From Dyella solisilvae (GTDB lineage: Bacteria > Pseudomonadota > Gammaproteobacteria > Xanthomonadales > Rhodanobacteraceae): a DNA stretch of 64,000 nt. The DNA lies in the NCBI RefSeq assembly GCF_003351225.1, contig NZ_QQSY01000007.1:1-64000 (forward strand), in the 5' to 3' direction. Under the pieces are notes generated by a model, which was not told the DNA's origin, made no database searches, and saw only the letters and a program-made list of their open reading frames with translations. Below are positions 8,027 to 16,094 of this stretch, piece after piece. Positions within the stretch are counted from its first letter, which is position 1; each line of letters starts with the position of its first letter. A program made the translations under genes and the position numbers.

Positions 8027-8808
8027 ACATGAAAGACGACAACGATCCTGGCGTCGACGACAGCTTCGAGAACGTGCTGGAGGAAGCGGCCCGGAATCTG
8101 CAGCGTCGCACGTCGCCCGGCCATTCCATTGCGCGGATGAACGAAGGCAGCCGTGAGCTGGTCCCGTTGCAGCTGGAAGAGCGTCGGCTGATCCATCGCG
8201 AAGAATCGGTGCGCCGCCAGTCCGATGCGTTTCGCGAGATCCGCACGCGGCTGCTCGGCATCGCCGGCCAGCAGAACTTCGTCACCCTGGTGGTGGCGGT
8301 CAGCCCGCGCTCGGGTGGCAGCTTCGTCACGCGCAACCTGGCGGCGGCATTTGCCTTCGACGAGGCCAAGACCAGCCTGCTGATCGACTGCAATCTGCGC
8401 TATCCGAGTCAGCACCGCGCCTTGAGCGTGGACCCGGCCGGCGGTGGCCTGATCGACTTCCTCGAGCAGCCTTCGCTCGGCATCGAGCCGGTGCTCTATC
8501 GCACCGGGATTCCGCGCTTGCGGCTGATCCCGGCCGGCAAGGCGCGCGAGAACAGCGGGGAGTATTTCTCCTCCTACCGCATGAGCACGATGCTCGACTC
8601 GCTGCGCTGCCGTTATCCGGATCGTTACCTGTTCCTCGATGGCCCGGCCATCAAGGGTTCGCCGGACGCCCGCATCCTGTCGGACCTGGCGGACTTCGTG
8701 GTGGTGGTGGCCGGTTACGGGCGTGACACACCAGCGGCGATCAGCCAGGCGGTGACCAATTTCGACCCCGAAAAGATGGCCGGGGTGGTGTTCAACCACG
8801 TGCCCTGA
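8023..8808 (+). CDS. ParA/BY-kinase-like EPS protein with degenerate Walker A
   Basis: A 261-aa protein of the tyrosine-autokinase/ParA fold that normally partners the chain-length protein. The fold is recognisable: VVAVSPRSGGSFVTRNLAAAFA sits where the Walker A should be, TSLLIDCNLRYP is the A' position (usually LLIDADLRRP), and FLDGPAIKGSPDA replaces the Walker B DxPP region. The P-loop lacks the GK(S/T) lysine, so ATP hydrolysis is doubtful, and there is no C-terminal Tyr cluster (it ends VVFNHVP). I infer a structural or regulatory, non-catalytic kinase homolog. It is translationally coupled to the chain-length gene. Confidence 0.8.
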   Translation: MNMKDDNDPGVDDSFENVLEEAARNLQRRTSPGHSIARMNEGSRELVPLQLEERRLIHREESVRRQSDAFREIRTRLLGIAGQQNFVTLVVAVSPRSGGSFVTRNLAAAFAFDEAKTSLLIDCNLRYPSQHRALSVDPAGGGLIDFLEQPSLGIEPVLYRTGIPRLRLIPAGKARENSGEYFSSYRMSTMLDSLRCRYPDRYLFLDGPAIKGSPDARILSDLADFVVVVAGYGRDTPAAISQAVTNFDPEKMAGVVFNHVP

Positions 8809-8871
8809 AGGGCCGCGCGACATGTGACTGGGGCGAATTCTGCGACGACCACTCCATCTGGGGGAAGGACC

Positions 8872-10215
8872 ATGGCGGTACGCACCACTCTCGCTCGATC
8901 GATCGTGATTGCACTGGCCGCCTGTTCCGGGCGGGTCTATGCGGAGCAGTTCACCTATTCGCTCTACCTGACCGGGGAGCACAGTGACAACGCCGCGTTG
9001 ACCACCAGCAACCCGATCAGCACCAACGTGATTGCGCCTGGCGCGACCTTTGCGTACACCGAGCAGGGTTCGGCGGTGCAGGCGAACGTCGATGGCAATC
9101 TTGAATACCGCGACTACACGAACAGCGCCTTCGCCAGCCAGACGCTGGGGCAGCTGAACGGCGTCGTGAACTGGGCCGCGATTCCGCACCGCCTCGACTT
9201 CACCATGCAGGACTTCGCGGGCGTGGCGCCGGTCAACTCGCTGGCCGCCAATGCACCAGGCAACCAGCAGCAGACCAACGTGCTGGCGCTCGGGCCCACC
9301 CTGCATTTCAGGCTCGGGGAGGGCATGACCGGCGACGCCGAATTGCACTACATCAACAGCTACGCCTCCCGCGTCGACCAGTTCAACTCCTCGCGTGGGC
9401 AGGCGGCGCTGCGGTTGTACCGCGACCTGAGCGCGACGGACCAGCTGTCGGGCAATGTCGAGTACGAACACGTCAACTTCAACAGCAGCACAGCCGGCTC
9501 GAACTACGACGACTACGCGGCTTACCTGCGCTACACCAGCCGCCTGACCAAGCTCAGCATCGACGCCGACGTGGGCTGGTCGAACATCGACTTCACCGAC
9601 GGCGGCTCGCACGATTCGCCGCTGGTGCGATTGATCCTGGGCTGGAGCCTGACCCCGCGCAGCACCATTACGGTGAATGGCGCCTATCAATATGCGGACG
9701 CGGCCCAAGACATGCTGGGGCCGACCAACGTGAATGTGGGCGGCGAGCTTGTGCCGCTGGAGCCCTTGTCGCAGACCATCGACCAGACGCGTGGCGGCAC
9801 CATCGGCGTCGGCAACGTGGTGATCAACTCCGATGTCTACAAGGAATCCTCGATCGCGGGAACCTACAGCTATCGCGACGAGCGAACCAACTTCTCGGTG
9901 GTGCCTTCGTACAGCAAGCTCAACTACATCAACACGACCACCCTGGACCAGGTTGGCAAGGGCCTGGGCTTCACCCTTGATTACAAGATCACCCAGCACG
10001 TGTCGCTAACCGGCTTCGCTGCGGGTGAGCGGGTGACTTACGACAACATCGATCGTCACGACAAGAACTATCGCTTCGGGCTTGGTTTCAATCACGAGTT
10101 CACCACGCACTGGAACTGGGGCGCGTCCTACGTGCGGCAGATCCAGCACAGCGACGCGGTCGGCCAGTCGTATCACGAAAACGCGTACTTCCTCACCCTG
10201 GTGTACAAGAGATGA
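8872..10215 (+). CDS. Outer-membrane beta-barrel protein of EPS system (EpsL-like)
   Basis: A 447-aa secreted protein with a cleavable signal peptide (hydrophobic run IVIALAACS, likely cleaved after VYA-E) followed by alternating amphipathic strands to the C-terminus (FTYSLYLTGEHSDNAAL, LEYRDYTNSAF, ENAYFLTLVYKR). This is the pattern of the EpsL-type outer-membrane barrels in exosortase-associated EPS clusters. Probable role: the outer-membrane conduit or anchor for export. GGGGGAAGGA before ATG at 8872 fixes the start; the in-frame GTG at 8824 is rejected. It overlaps the next gene by 4 bases. Confidence 0.8.
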   Translation: MAVRTTLARSIVIALAACSGRVYAEQFTYSLYLTGEHSDNAALTTSNPISTNVIAPGATFAYTEQGSAVQANVDGNLEYRDYTNSAFASQTLGQLNGVVNWAAIPHRLDFTMQDFAGVAPVNSLAANAPGNQQQTNVLALGPTLHFRLGEGMTGDAELHYINSYASRVDQFNSSRGQAALRLYRDLSATDQLSGNVEYEHVNFNSSTAGSNYDDYAAYLRYTSRLTKLSIDADVGWSNIDFTDGGSHDSPLVRLILGWSLTPRSTITVNGAYQYADAAQDMLGPTNVNVGGELVPLEPLSQTIDQTRGGTIGVGNVVINSDVYKESSIAGTYSYRDERTNFSVVPSYSKLNYINTTTLDQVGKGLGFTLDYKITQHVSLTGFAAGERVTYDNIDRHDKNYRFGLGFNHEFTTHWNWGASYVRQIQHSDAVGQSYHENAYFLTLVYKR

Positions 10216-10997
10216 CGCGGCCTGATCACGAGCTTCCTTTCTTCTTCGGAGAAGGCGGGGAGCTGTTCGGCATCTACCACCAGGCGGCGCGACCGTCGGC
10301 CCGGGCCGTGTTGCTGTGTGCGCCGCTGGGGCAGGACCACATGCGTTGCCATCGCATTTACCGGCAGCTCGCTTGCACGCTGGCGGGGCAGGGCATGCCG
10401 GTGCTGCGCTTCGACTACTACGGTTGTGGCGATTCGGCCGGCGGCAGCGCCGAGGTGGACTGGCTGCGCTGCCTGGACGATATCGCCGCGGCGGCGCGCG
10501 AACTGCGCGCACGTAGCGGGGCGGAGCGGGTGCTTGCATTCGGCGCGCGCCTTGGCGCCAGCATGGCGCTGGCGGCCGCGGCGGCGGCGGCAGGCATCGA
10601 CGAAGTGGTCGCCTGGGATCCCGTGGTGGATGGCGCGGCCTTCGTCGCCACGCAGGACGCGATGCAGGAGGCGATGCGCCAGGACACCCATCGCTTTGTC
10701 TGCCCGCGTCAGCGAGCTGAAGCGGTGGGGCAATGGTTGGGCTTTCCCGTGAGTTCGACCCTGCGCGGGCAGGTGGAGGGCTGGCGCGCCGCGTCGCGAG
10801 TTGCGCCCTCCCTGCTGCTCGACTCGATGGCGCGGCCGGCTGCCGAATGGCGGCAGCTGTTTGGCGAGAAGACGCGGATCGAATCCCTGGAGCCGACCAC
10901 GCCGTGGGACGATCTGGCGCGTCTGGAGGCGGCCGTCATTTCGCACCCGCTGGTGCAGGCGGTGGCGAGCCACTGGCGGGAGCGCGCCTATGCGTGA
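10212..10997 (+). CDS. Alpha/beta hydrolase, exosortase-A-system hydrolase 2-like
   Basis: A 261-aa alpha/beta-hydrolase-fold protein resembling 'exosortase A system-associated hydrolase 2' (TIGR03101). The core signature VLLCAPLGQDHMRCHR is near residue 36, and LRFDYYGCGDSAGG is the following strand-loop. At the nucleophile elbow the sequence is AFGARLGAS, i.e. G-A-R-L-G with Arg where Ser or Cys would stand. From memory this G-x-R-L-G form is typical of this subfamily, so catalysis by the classical triad is uncertain. It overlaps the second hydrolase gene by 8 bases; the two probably act as a pair. Confidence 0.75.
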   Translation: MTRPDHELPFFFGEGGELFGIYHQAARPSARAVLLCAPLGQDHMRCHRIYRQLACTLAGQGMPVLRFDYYGCGDSAGGSAEVDWLRCLDDIAAAARELRARSGAERVLAFGARLGASMALAAAAAAAGIDEVVAWDPVVDGAAFVATQDAMQEAMRQDTHRFVCPRQRAEAVGQWLGFPVSSTLRGQVEGWRAASRVAPSLLLDSMARPAAEWRQLFGEKTRIESLEPTTPWDDLARLEAAVISHPLVQAVASHWRERAYA

Positions 10998-11823
10998 GCA
11001 GGCTTTCCGCTTCGGGCGCGCACGCCACCTAGTGGGCATCGCCGGGCTGCCGGACAGCGGCGACGGCACGGTGGGCGTCATCCTGCTGAATGCCGGCCTG
11101 GTCCACCGCGTGGGTCCGTTTCGACTGCACGTGGACCTGACCCGGCGGCTCAATGCGCTGGGTTACCCGACGCTGCGCTTCGACCTTTCGACGATTGGCG
11201 ACAGTGGCGCCACCGGCGAATCGCAGAGCCGCAACCAGCAGATCTGCGCCGACGTGGACGACGCCATGGCGTTGCTGGGGCAGCACTCTGGCTGCCAGCG
11301 CTTCGTGCTGGTGGGCCTGTGTTCCGGCGCCGAGAAGGCGCACAACGTGGCGCGCGAGGCGCATAGCCACGAAAAGCTGGCCGGCGCGATCTTCCTGGAC
11401 AACTTCGCTTACCGCACGCTCGGATTCCGGGTGCGGCACTACCTTCCGCGCATGTTCAATGTGCGCCGCTGGAAGCGCTGGCTGGCGCGCAAGGCGCAGG
11501 AGCACGCCGCTGGCGATGTGCCCGTGTTCGGCGTGGCGCCGCTGCCGCAGCATGTGGTGCGCGAGGACCTGGGCAGCATGGTGGCGCGTGGCCTGAAGCT
11601 GGACCTGGTCTACACCGGTGGCATCCACATGTATTTCAACCATCACCGGCAGTTCCGCGAGTGCTTCGGCAGCGTCGTGGACGACCCGGCGGTGAGCACG
11701 CGCTACCTGAGAGAAACCGACCACACCTATGTGCTCACCGGAGATCGCCAGCGCCTGATTGACCACATCGGCGAATGGCTCACCCGCCACTTCCCCATCG
11801 CCCAAGCAGGTGCCTTGCCATGA
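10990..11823 (+). CDS. Alpha/beta hydrolase, exosortase-A-system hydrolase 1-like
   Basis: A 277-aa alpha/beta-hydrolase related to exosortase-system hydrolase 1. The oxyanion region is VILLNAGLVHRVGPFRL; RFDLSTIGDSG is the second loop; the nucleophile elbow LVGLCSGAEKA has Cys in the G-x-C-x-G position; a late His in RETDHTYVLTG can complete the triad. A thioesterase or acyltransferase role is plausible. It starts at ATG 10990 inside the previous gene and ends in an ATGA overlap with galE. It is one of the few candidate release or acyl-transfer enzymes near a PKS-NRPS that lacks a thioesterase domain, although it is on the other arm. Confidence 0.78.
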   Translation: MREQAFRFGRARHLVGIAGLPDSGDGTVGVILLNAGLVHRVGPFRLHVDLTRRLNALGYPTLRFDLSTIGDSGATGESQSRNQQICADVDDAMALLGQHSGCQRFVLVGLCSGAEKAHNVAREAHSHEKLAGAIFLDNFAYRTLGFRVRHYLPRMFNVRRWKRWLARKAQEHAAGDVPVFGVAPLPQHVVREDLGSMVARGLKLDLVYTGGIHMYFNHHRQFRECFGSVVDDPAVSTRYLRETDHTYVLTGDRQRLIDHIGEWLTRHFPIAQAGALP

Positions 11824-12815
11824 ATGGAGTCCTCGTCACCGGCGGAGCCGGTTACATCGGTAGCCACGTCGTGCAGCAGCTGGTTGCGCGCGGCGAGCGC
11901 GTGGTGGTGATCGATAACCTGTCCACCGGCTTCCGCGAGGCTGTGCACGACGCCGAGCTGGTGGTGGGCAACGTGGGCGATCGCGAGCTGGTGACGCGCG
12001 TGCTCGACCACCACGGTCTGGACACGGTGATGCATTTCGCGGCGCACACGGTGGTGCCGGAATCGGTGAGCGATCCGGTCAAGTATTACGGCAACAACAC
12101 CTGCAATACCTGCAATCTGCTGGCGAGCTGCACGGACGCCGGCGTGCAGCATTTCATTTTTTCCTCGACGGCGGCGGTGTACGGCATGACCGATGCCGGC
12201 ATCGCCGACGAAGACACGCCCACGCAGCCGATCAATCCGTACGGCATGTCCAAGCTGATGTCGGAGAACATGCTGCGGGACGTGAGCGCGGCCTCGCCGA
12301 TGCGACACGTGATCCTGCGCTACTTCAACGTGGCCGGTTGCGATCCCTCCGGTCGCATCGGTCACTCGGCGCCGCATGCCACGTTGCTGATCAAGGTGGC
12401 GTGCGAGCATGCGGTGGGCAAGTGCGACAGCCTGTGCATCTACGGCACCGATTACAACACGCCCGACGGCACCGGCATCCGCGACTACATCCACGTGGAG
12501 GACCTGGCCGCCGCGCACTTGCGCGCGCTGGATCATCTTCGTCGTGGAGGCTCCTCCCTCACGCTCAACTGCGGCTACGGCCACGGCTACAGCGTGCGCG
12601 AGGTGATCGATGCGGTGAAGCGCGTCAGCGGACGCCCCTTGAATGTGATTGAGCTTCCCCGCCGGGCGGGCGACCTGGCCATGCTGATCGCGCGCAGTGC
12701 GCGTCTGCAGGACGTGCTGGACTGGCATCCCAAGTATGACGACCTCGACTTCATCGTCGGCACCGCCTTCCGCTGGGAGCAGAAGATGGTGAGGCAGGTG
12801 GAACATGCAGGCTAG
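11820..12815 (+). CDS. galE: UDP-glucose 4-epimerase (GalE-like)
   Basis: An extended SDR epimerase, 331 aa. NAD-binding TGGAGYIGSHV at residue 7, the catalytic region SSTAAVYG with YxxxK in YGMSKLM, and the substrate-binding RYFNVAGCDPSGRIG are GalE signatures. It would interconvert UDP-glucose and UDP-galactose (or the N-acetyl forms) to feed the EPS glycosyltransferases in the cytoplasm. ATGA overlap with the upstream hydrolase; its last bases overlap the signal-peptide gene at 12805. It is well placed in the plus-strand arm. UDP-Gal versus UDP-GalNAc specificity cannot be read by eye. Confidence 0.9.
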   Translation: MNGVLVTGGAGYIGSHVVQQLVARGERVVVIDNLSTGFREAVHDAELVVGNVGDRELVTRVLDHHGLDTVMHFAAHTVVPESVSDPVKYYGNNTCNTCNLLASCTDAGVQHFIFSSTAAVYGMTDAGIADEDTPTQPINPYGMSKLMSENMLRDVSAASPMRHVILRYFNVAGCDPSGRIGHSAPHATLLIKVACEHAVGKCDSLCIYGTDYNTPDGTGIRDYIHVEDLAAAHLRALDHLRRGGSSLTLNCGYGHGYSVREVIDAVKRVSGRPLNVIELPRRAGDLAMLIARSARLQDVLDWHPKYDDLDFIVGTAFRWEQKMVRQVEHAG

Positions 12816-14532
12816 GACCACATGCGCGTGGCGCCACTGGACGGTGGCGCTGGCGCTAGCGCTTTTCGCCGTCGCGGGTACGGGCATGGCGGCCCCGCAC
12901 AAGTCGTCCAAGGCTGCAACACAGAATCCGGCGCCCGCGCCCGCAGCAAGCAGTCCTGCCAATGCGGATCTCGTACCTGACCAACGCATCGTGCTTCATC
13001 GCAATGCGGGGAACAGCTCTCCTGTACTGGCCTCAGTGGGCATTCCGTTTCCGCCGGGGCGCCTGACTGATCCCCAGCAACTGCGCATCCTCGACGCGAA
13101 GGGCAACGAAGTGCCTGCGGCGGTGCAGGTGATGCTGCGCTGGCATTTCAAGGACAACAGCATCCGTGCCGTGCGCGTGCAGTTCCGTGGGACGCTGTCG
13201 GGCGACGAAGAGACGTTCTATTTCGCCCTTGGTCAGCCGCGTAAGGAGGAAATTGCAGGCTGGCCGTACGAGACAGGGCTGGTTGATGGCCCACAGGGCC
13301 TTCGCGTGCCGATGGTGCTCGGCACGCTCACGCCCGCCTGGCTATGCGCCTCGTTGATCGCCGGCCCGCAGGAGCCGGCCACGCCCAACGAGGCCTATGC
13401 CAAGTACGTGTCGCGCCAGTTCGAGTGGGCCAAGACCCTGCCTGTGGACGATTTCTCCGCGTGGCTGTTCGATCGCCCCTCGACGCTCTACAAGGCCTAC
13501 GTGCGCACCGGTCGCTTCGACTACCTGCAGGCCGCCGACCTCAGCTATCGCTTCTACATGAAGTACATCAAGCGCGACGGCATCGCAGAGAGCCCGTCCT
13601 GCGCCGGTGGCTGGACCTTCAACGACAAGGTCTGCGATGTGAAGTACGTCTACATCGAGCCGATCCTGCTGTCAGTGGCGCTTACTGGCAACGACGGCGA
13701 CCACGACGCGGCCACGGTCAACAAGATGGTCGGGCTGTGGGCGAGCGGCGGGTGGAACAACCGCCCCGGGCCGTACACGCGGCCGGATGAATATTTCACG
13801 GAGCGCCTGGCCGGGCTCGGCCTCATCGAAACCGTCGCGGCCTATGAACTGACCGGCAGCAAGCACGTGCTGGCGATGATCAACGACCGCCTGACCTGGC
13901 TCGACGAGCACCAGCGCAACAACCCGGACCATCTCGGCGACGACGGCTCCTGGCGCAACAGCTGGAATATCCATGAGGGTGACGACTGGAAGCCGCAGAC
14001 GGACGTGCGCGGCTCCTCGCCGTGGATGAGCGAAAACATCATCGACGGCCTGTGGCATGCGTGGCTGGTGACAGGCGACAAGCGCATCCCCGGCATGATC
14101 ACGGATTTTGGCCGTTATCTGGAGAAGTACGGCTGGATCAGTTCCGACCTGCTGGTGCATCCGCATGACTGGCGCAACGGCTGCTCGGGCGCGGGTGGGG
14201 TGATCGCCTGGTACTGGTCTTCGGCCCACGCGCCGGTGGAGGCGGTAGAGAAGATCCAGGACTCCGATGGCTGGTACAGCGACGGCCACAACGTGGAGCT
14301 GGCACTGCCGGTGGCGGCGGCCTACTACTTCGAAAGTGACCCGGAGCAAAGCGCGGCTTACAAGCGTCGGCTCGAGCAACTGGCCTCGTCGTACAGCACC
14401 TCCTGCGCGGCCGTCGCCGACACCAAGCGCCGATTCAACTGGAACAACCGCGGCAGCGGCGTGGTGCAGTGGCTGATTCGCCAGCCTCCGGGCTCAGGCG
14501 CTGCGCAGATGGCCCAACGGGGTGCGCCATGA
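12805..14532 (+). CDS. Secreted polysaccharide lyase/hydrolase-like protein (PcRGLX/YetA-like)
   Basis: A 575-aa exported protein. The signal peptide (VALALALFAVAGTGMAAP) is followed by a Pro/Ala-rich linker. Residues about 60-150 look like the beta-rich N-terminal domain of PcRGLX/YetA-like rhamnogalacturonan-lyase-type proteins (VGIPFPPGRLTDPQQLRI, WHFKDNSIRAVRVQFRG). The rest is rich in Trp, Tyr and helices, like an (alpha/alpha) toroid (YFTERLAGLGLIETVAAYEL, WLDEHQRNNPDHLGDDGSW). Probable role: periplasmic trimming or turnover of the polymer, as many EPS operons encode a dedicated depolymerase. The catalytic residues cannot be named with confidence. ATGA overlap with the flippase. Confidence 0.6.
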   Translation: MQARTTCAWRHWTVALALALFAVAGTGMAAPHKSSKAATQNPAPAPAASSPANADLVPDQRIVLHRNAGNSSPVLASVGIPFPPGRLTDPQQLRILDAKGNEVPAAVQVMLRWHFKDNSIRAVRVQFRGTLSGDEETFYFALGQPRKEEIAGWPYETGLVDGPQGLRVPMVLGTLTPAWLCASLIAGPQEPATPNEAYAKYVSRQFEWAKTLPVDDFSAWLFDRPSTLYKAYVRTGRFDYLQAADLSYRFYMKYIKRDGIAESPSCAGGWTFNDKVCDVKYVYIEPILLSVALTGNDGDHDAATVNKMVGLWASGGWNNRPGPYTRPDEYFTERLAGLGLIETVAAYELTGSKHVLAMINDRLTWLDEHQRNNPDHLGDDGSWRNSWNIHEGDDWKPQTDVRGSSPWMSENIIDGLWHAWLVTGDKRIPGMITDFGRYLEKYGWISSDLLVHPHDWRNGCSGAGGVIAWYWSSAHAPVEAVEKIQDSDGWYSDGHNVELALPVAAAYYFESDPEQSAAYKRRLEQLASSYSTSCAAVADTKRRFNWNNRGSGVVQWLIRQPPGSGAAQMAQRGAP

Positions 14533-16094
14533 CTGCCGCACGCCCCGCTAGCCGTCGGCTGGAAGTGCTGCGCAGCGTCACCATCGTCTCGGTCTCCAGC
14601 TACATCGAGTTCGCACTGGGGCTGTTCGTCGGTGTGTGGATCGCCCGGGCGCTGGGACCGGCGGACTTCGGTCGCTATGCCTTTACCGTGTGGGTATGCG
14701 GCCTGTTGATCATGTTCAGCAACCACGCGCTTACCACCTCGTCCACCAAGTTCATCGCCGAGGCGGATGGCTTGGGCGATCCGGGGGCGGGCTCCCACAT
14801 CGCCTGGCGACTCAATCGCGTGCAACACGCGAGCAGTGCGGTGGTGATCGGCCTGTTCCTGCTTGTGCTGCTGGTGGTGCGGCCGGTGGAGTGGCACGAC
14901 GCGCCGCTGGTGGCGGCGGCGCTGGTGGTCCTGGCCACCGCGAGCAAAGCCAATTACGCGATGTGGGTGGCGATCGCCAAGGGTCAGGAACGCTTCGAAA
15001 CCGAAGCGATCGCCACCGTGGTGGTCGGCGTGCTCAACGTGGCGATGGTGATGGCCGCGACCCTGGCCAAAGCGGGGCTGCTCGCCTTCGTCGGCATCTT
15101 CACGGTGTGCTGCCTGCTGCTCAACCTGATCAACCGTTGGGCGTACCGGCACTACTGCCAGCCGTTCACGCCAGGCCCCGTGCCGGTCGAACTCAGTGTG
15201 CGACTGCATCGCCACCTGCGCCTGACCGCGGTGTTGATCATCATCGTGTCGGTCAAGGCCGGTGGGATCGAGGTATTCCTGCTCAACAGTTTCGCCACAT
15301 CCACCGCGGTGGGCTTCTTCGCCATCGCGCAGACGCTGACCAGGGGAGCCGTGCAGCTGTTTTCGGTGGGACTCACCACGACCTTGCTGCCGTATATGGC
15401 CAAGACGTTTGGCGAGCGCGGCCATGAGCATGCGGTGCGCTTCCTCGGCGAGGCGTCGCGCTTTTACTGGGCAGTGGGCCTGGTGATCGCCGGACTGGGC
15501 CTGGTCACCACCCCCGGGCTGGTCACGCTGATGTATGGCCATCGCTACGCGGACGCCATCCCGGCCATCGAGGCGATGCTGGTGCTGGCCGGTCTGCTGC
15601 TGCTGGGTAACGGCATCGCCGCCTACCAGACGGTGGTGGACCGGCAGGACGATCGCATCCGCATCACCGTCGCCGCGCTGTTCATCAACCTTGCTGCCGG
15701 CATCGCGCTGGTGCCGGCGTACGGACTGCTGGGCGCCGTGCTGTCCTATGCCATCTCGCGCCTGTCCGAACTGATGCTGGCGGTGCACTACCTGCGCAAG
15801 GCGACCACCGGTGGCCTGCCGGTAGCGGCGATGGCGCGGCTGTTTGCTGTGGGCATCGTGGCGACGCTGATCGCGTGGACAGTGACATCGACGGTGCCCA
15901 GCCCGTGGGGTTTCATCCCCGGCGGCGTGGTGTTCGTCGGCGTCTTCGTGCCTGCGAGCGTGCTCGTGCGCTACTGGGGCGAAGACGACTTCCGCCTGCT
16001 GGCGGCGATCGCCCAGCGATTTGGACCACCAGGGCGACTGCTGTTGCGCGGGCTCCACAGCCTGCAGGGGCAGCGCGCGGATACCTTGTCATGA
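14529..16094 (+). CDS. Wzx-type oligosaccharide flippase
   Basis: A 521-aa polytopic membrane protein of the MATE/MurJ/Wzx superfamily, with about 12-14 hydrophobic segments, N-terminal SVTIVSVSSYIEFALGLFVG and the typical RALGPADFGRYAF loop after the first helix. It would flip the undecaprenyl-linked repeat unit to the periplasmic face. The start at 14529 overlaps the upstream stop (ATGA), and the gene ends in another ATGA overlap with the acyltransferase gene. Together with the polymerase-like gene at 25568 and the Wza/Wzz pair it implies a Wzy-dependent route. Confidence 0.88.
   Translation: MTAARPASRRLEVLRSVTIVSVSSYIEFALGLFVGVWIARALGPADFGRYAFTVWVCGLLIMFSNHALTTSSTKFIAEADGLGDPGAGSHIAWRLNRVQHASSAVVIGLFLLVLLVVRPVEWHDAPLVAAALVVLATASKANYAMWVAIAKGQERFETEAIATVVVGVLNVAMVMAATLAKAGLLAFVGIFTVCCLLLNLINRWAYRHYCQPFTPGPVPVELSVRLHRHLRLTAVLIIIVSVKAGGIEVFLLNSFATSTAVGFFAIAQTLTRGAVQLFSVGLTTTLLPYMAKTFGERGHEHAVRFLGEASRFYWAVGLVIAGLGLVTTPGLVTLMYGHRYADAIPAIEAMLVLAGLLLLGNGIAAYQTVVDRQDDRIRITVAALFINLAAGIALVPAYGLLGAVLSYAISRLSELMLAVHYLRKATTGGLPVAAMARLFAVGIVATLIAWTVTSTVPSPWGFIPGGVVFVGVFVPASVLVRYWGEDDFRLLAAIAQRFGPPGRLLLRGLHSLQGQRADTLS

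Noticed and set aside
14358-16058. Minus-strand open frame of about 566 codons
   Set aside because: Antisense to the flippase, Gln/His/Arg-rich, with no domain; the plus-strand flippase is clear.
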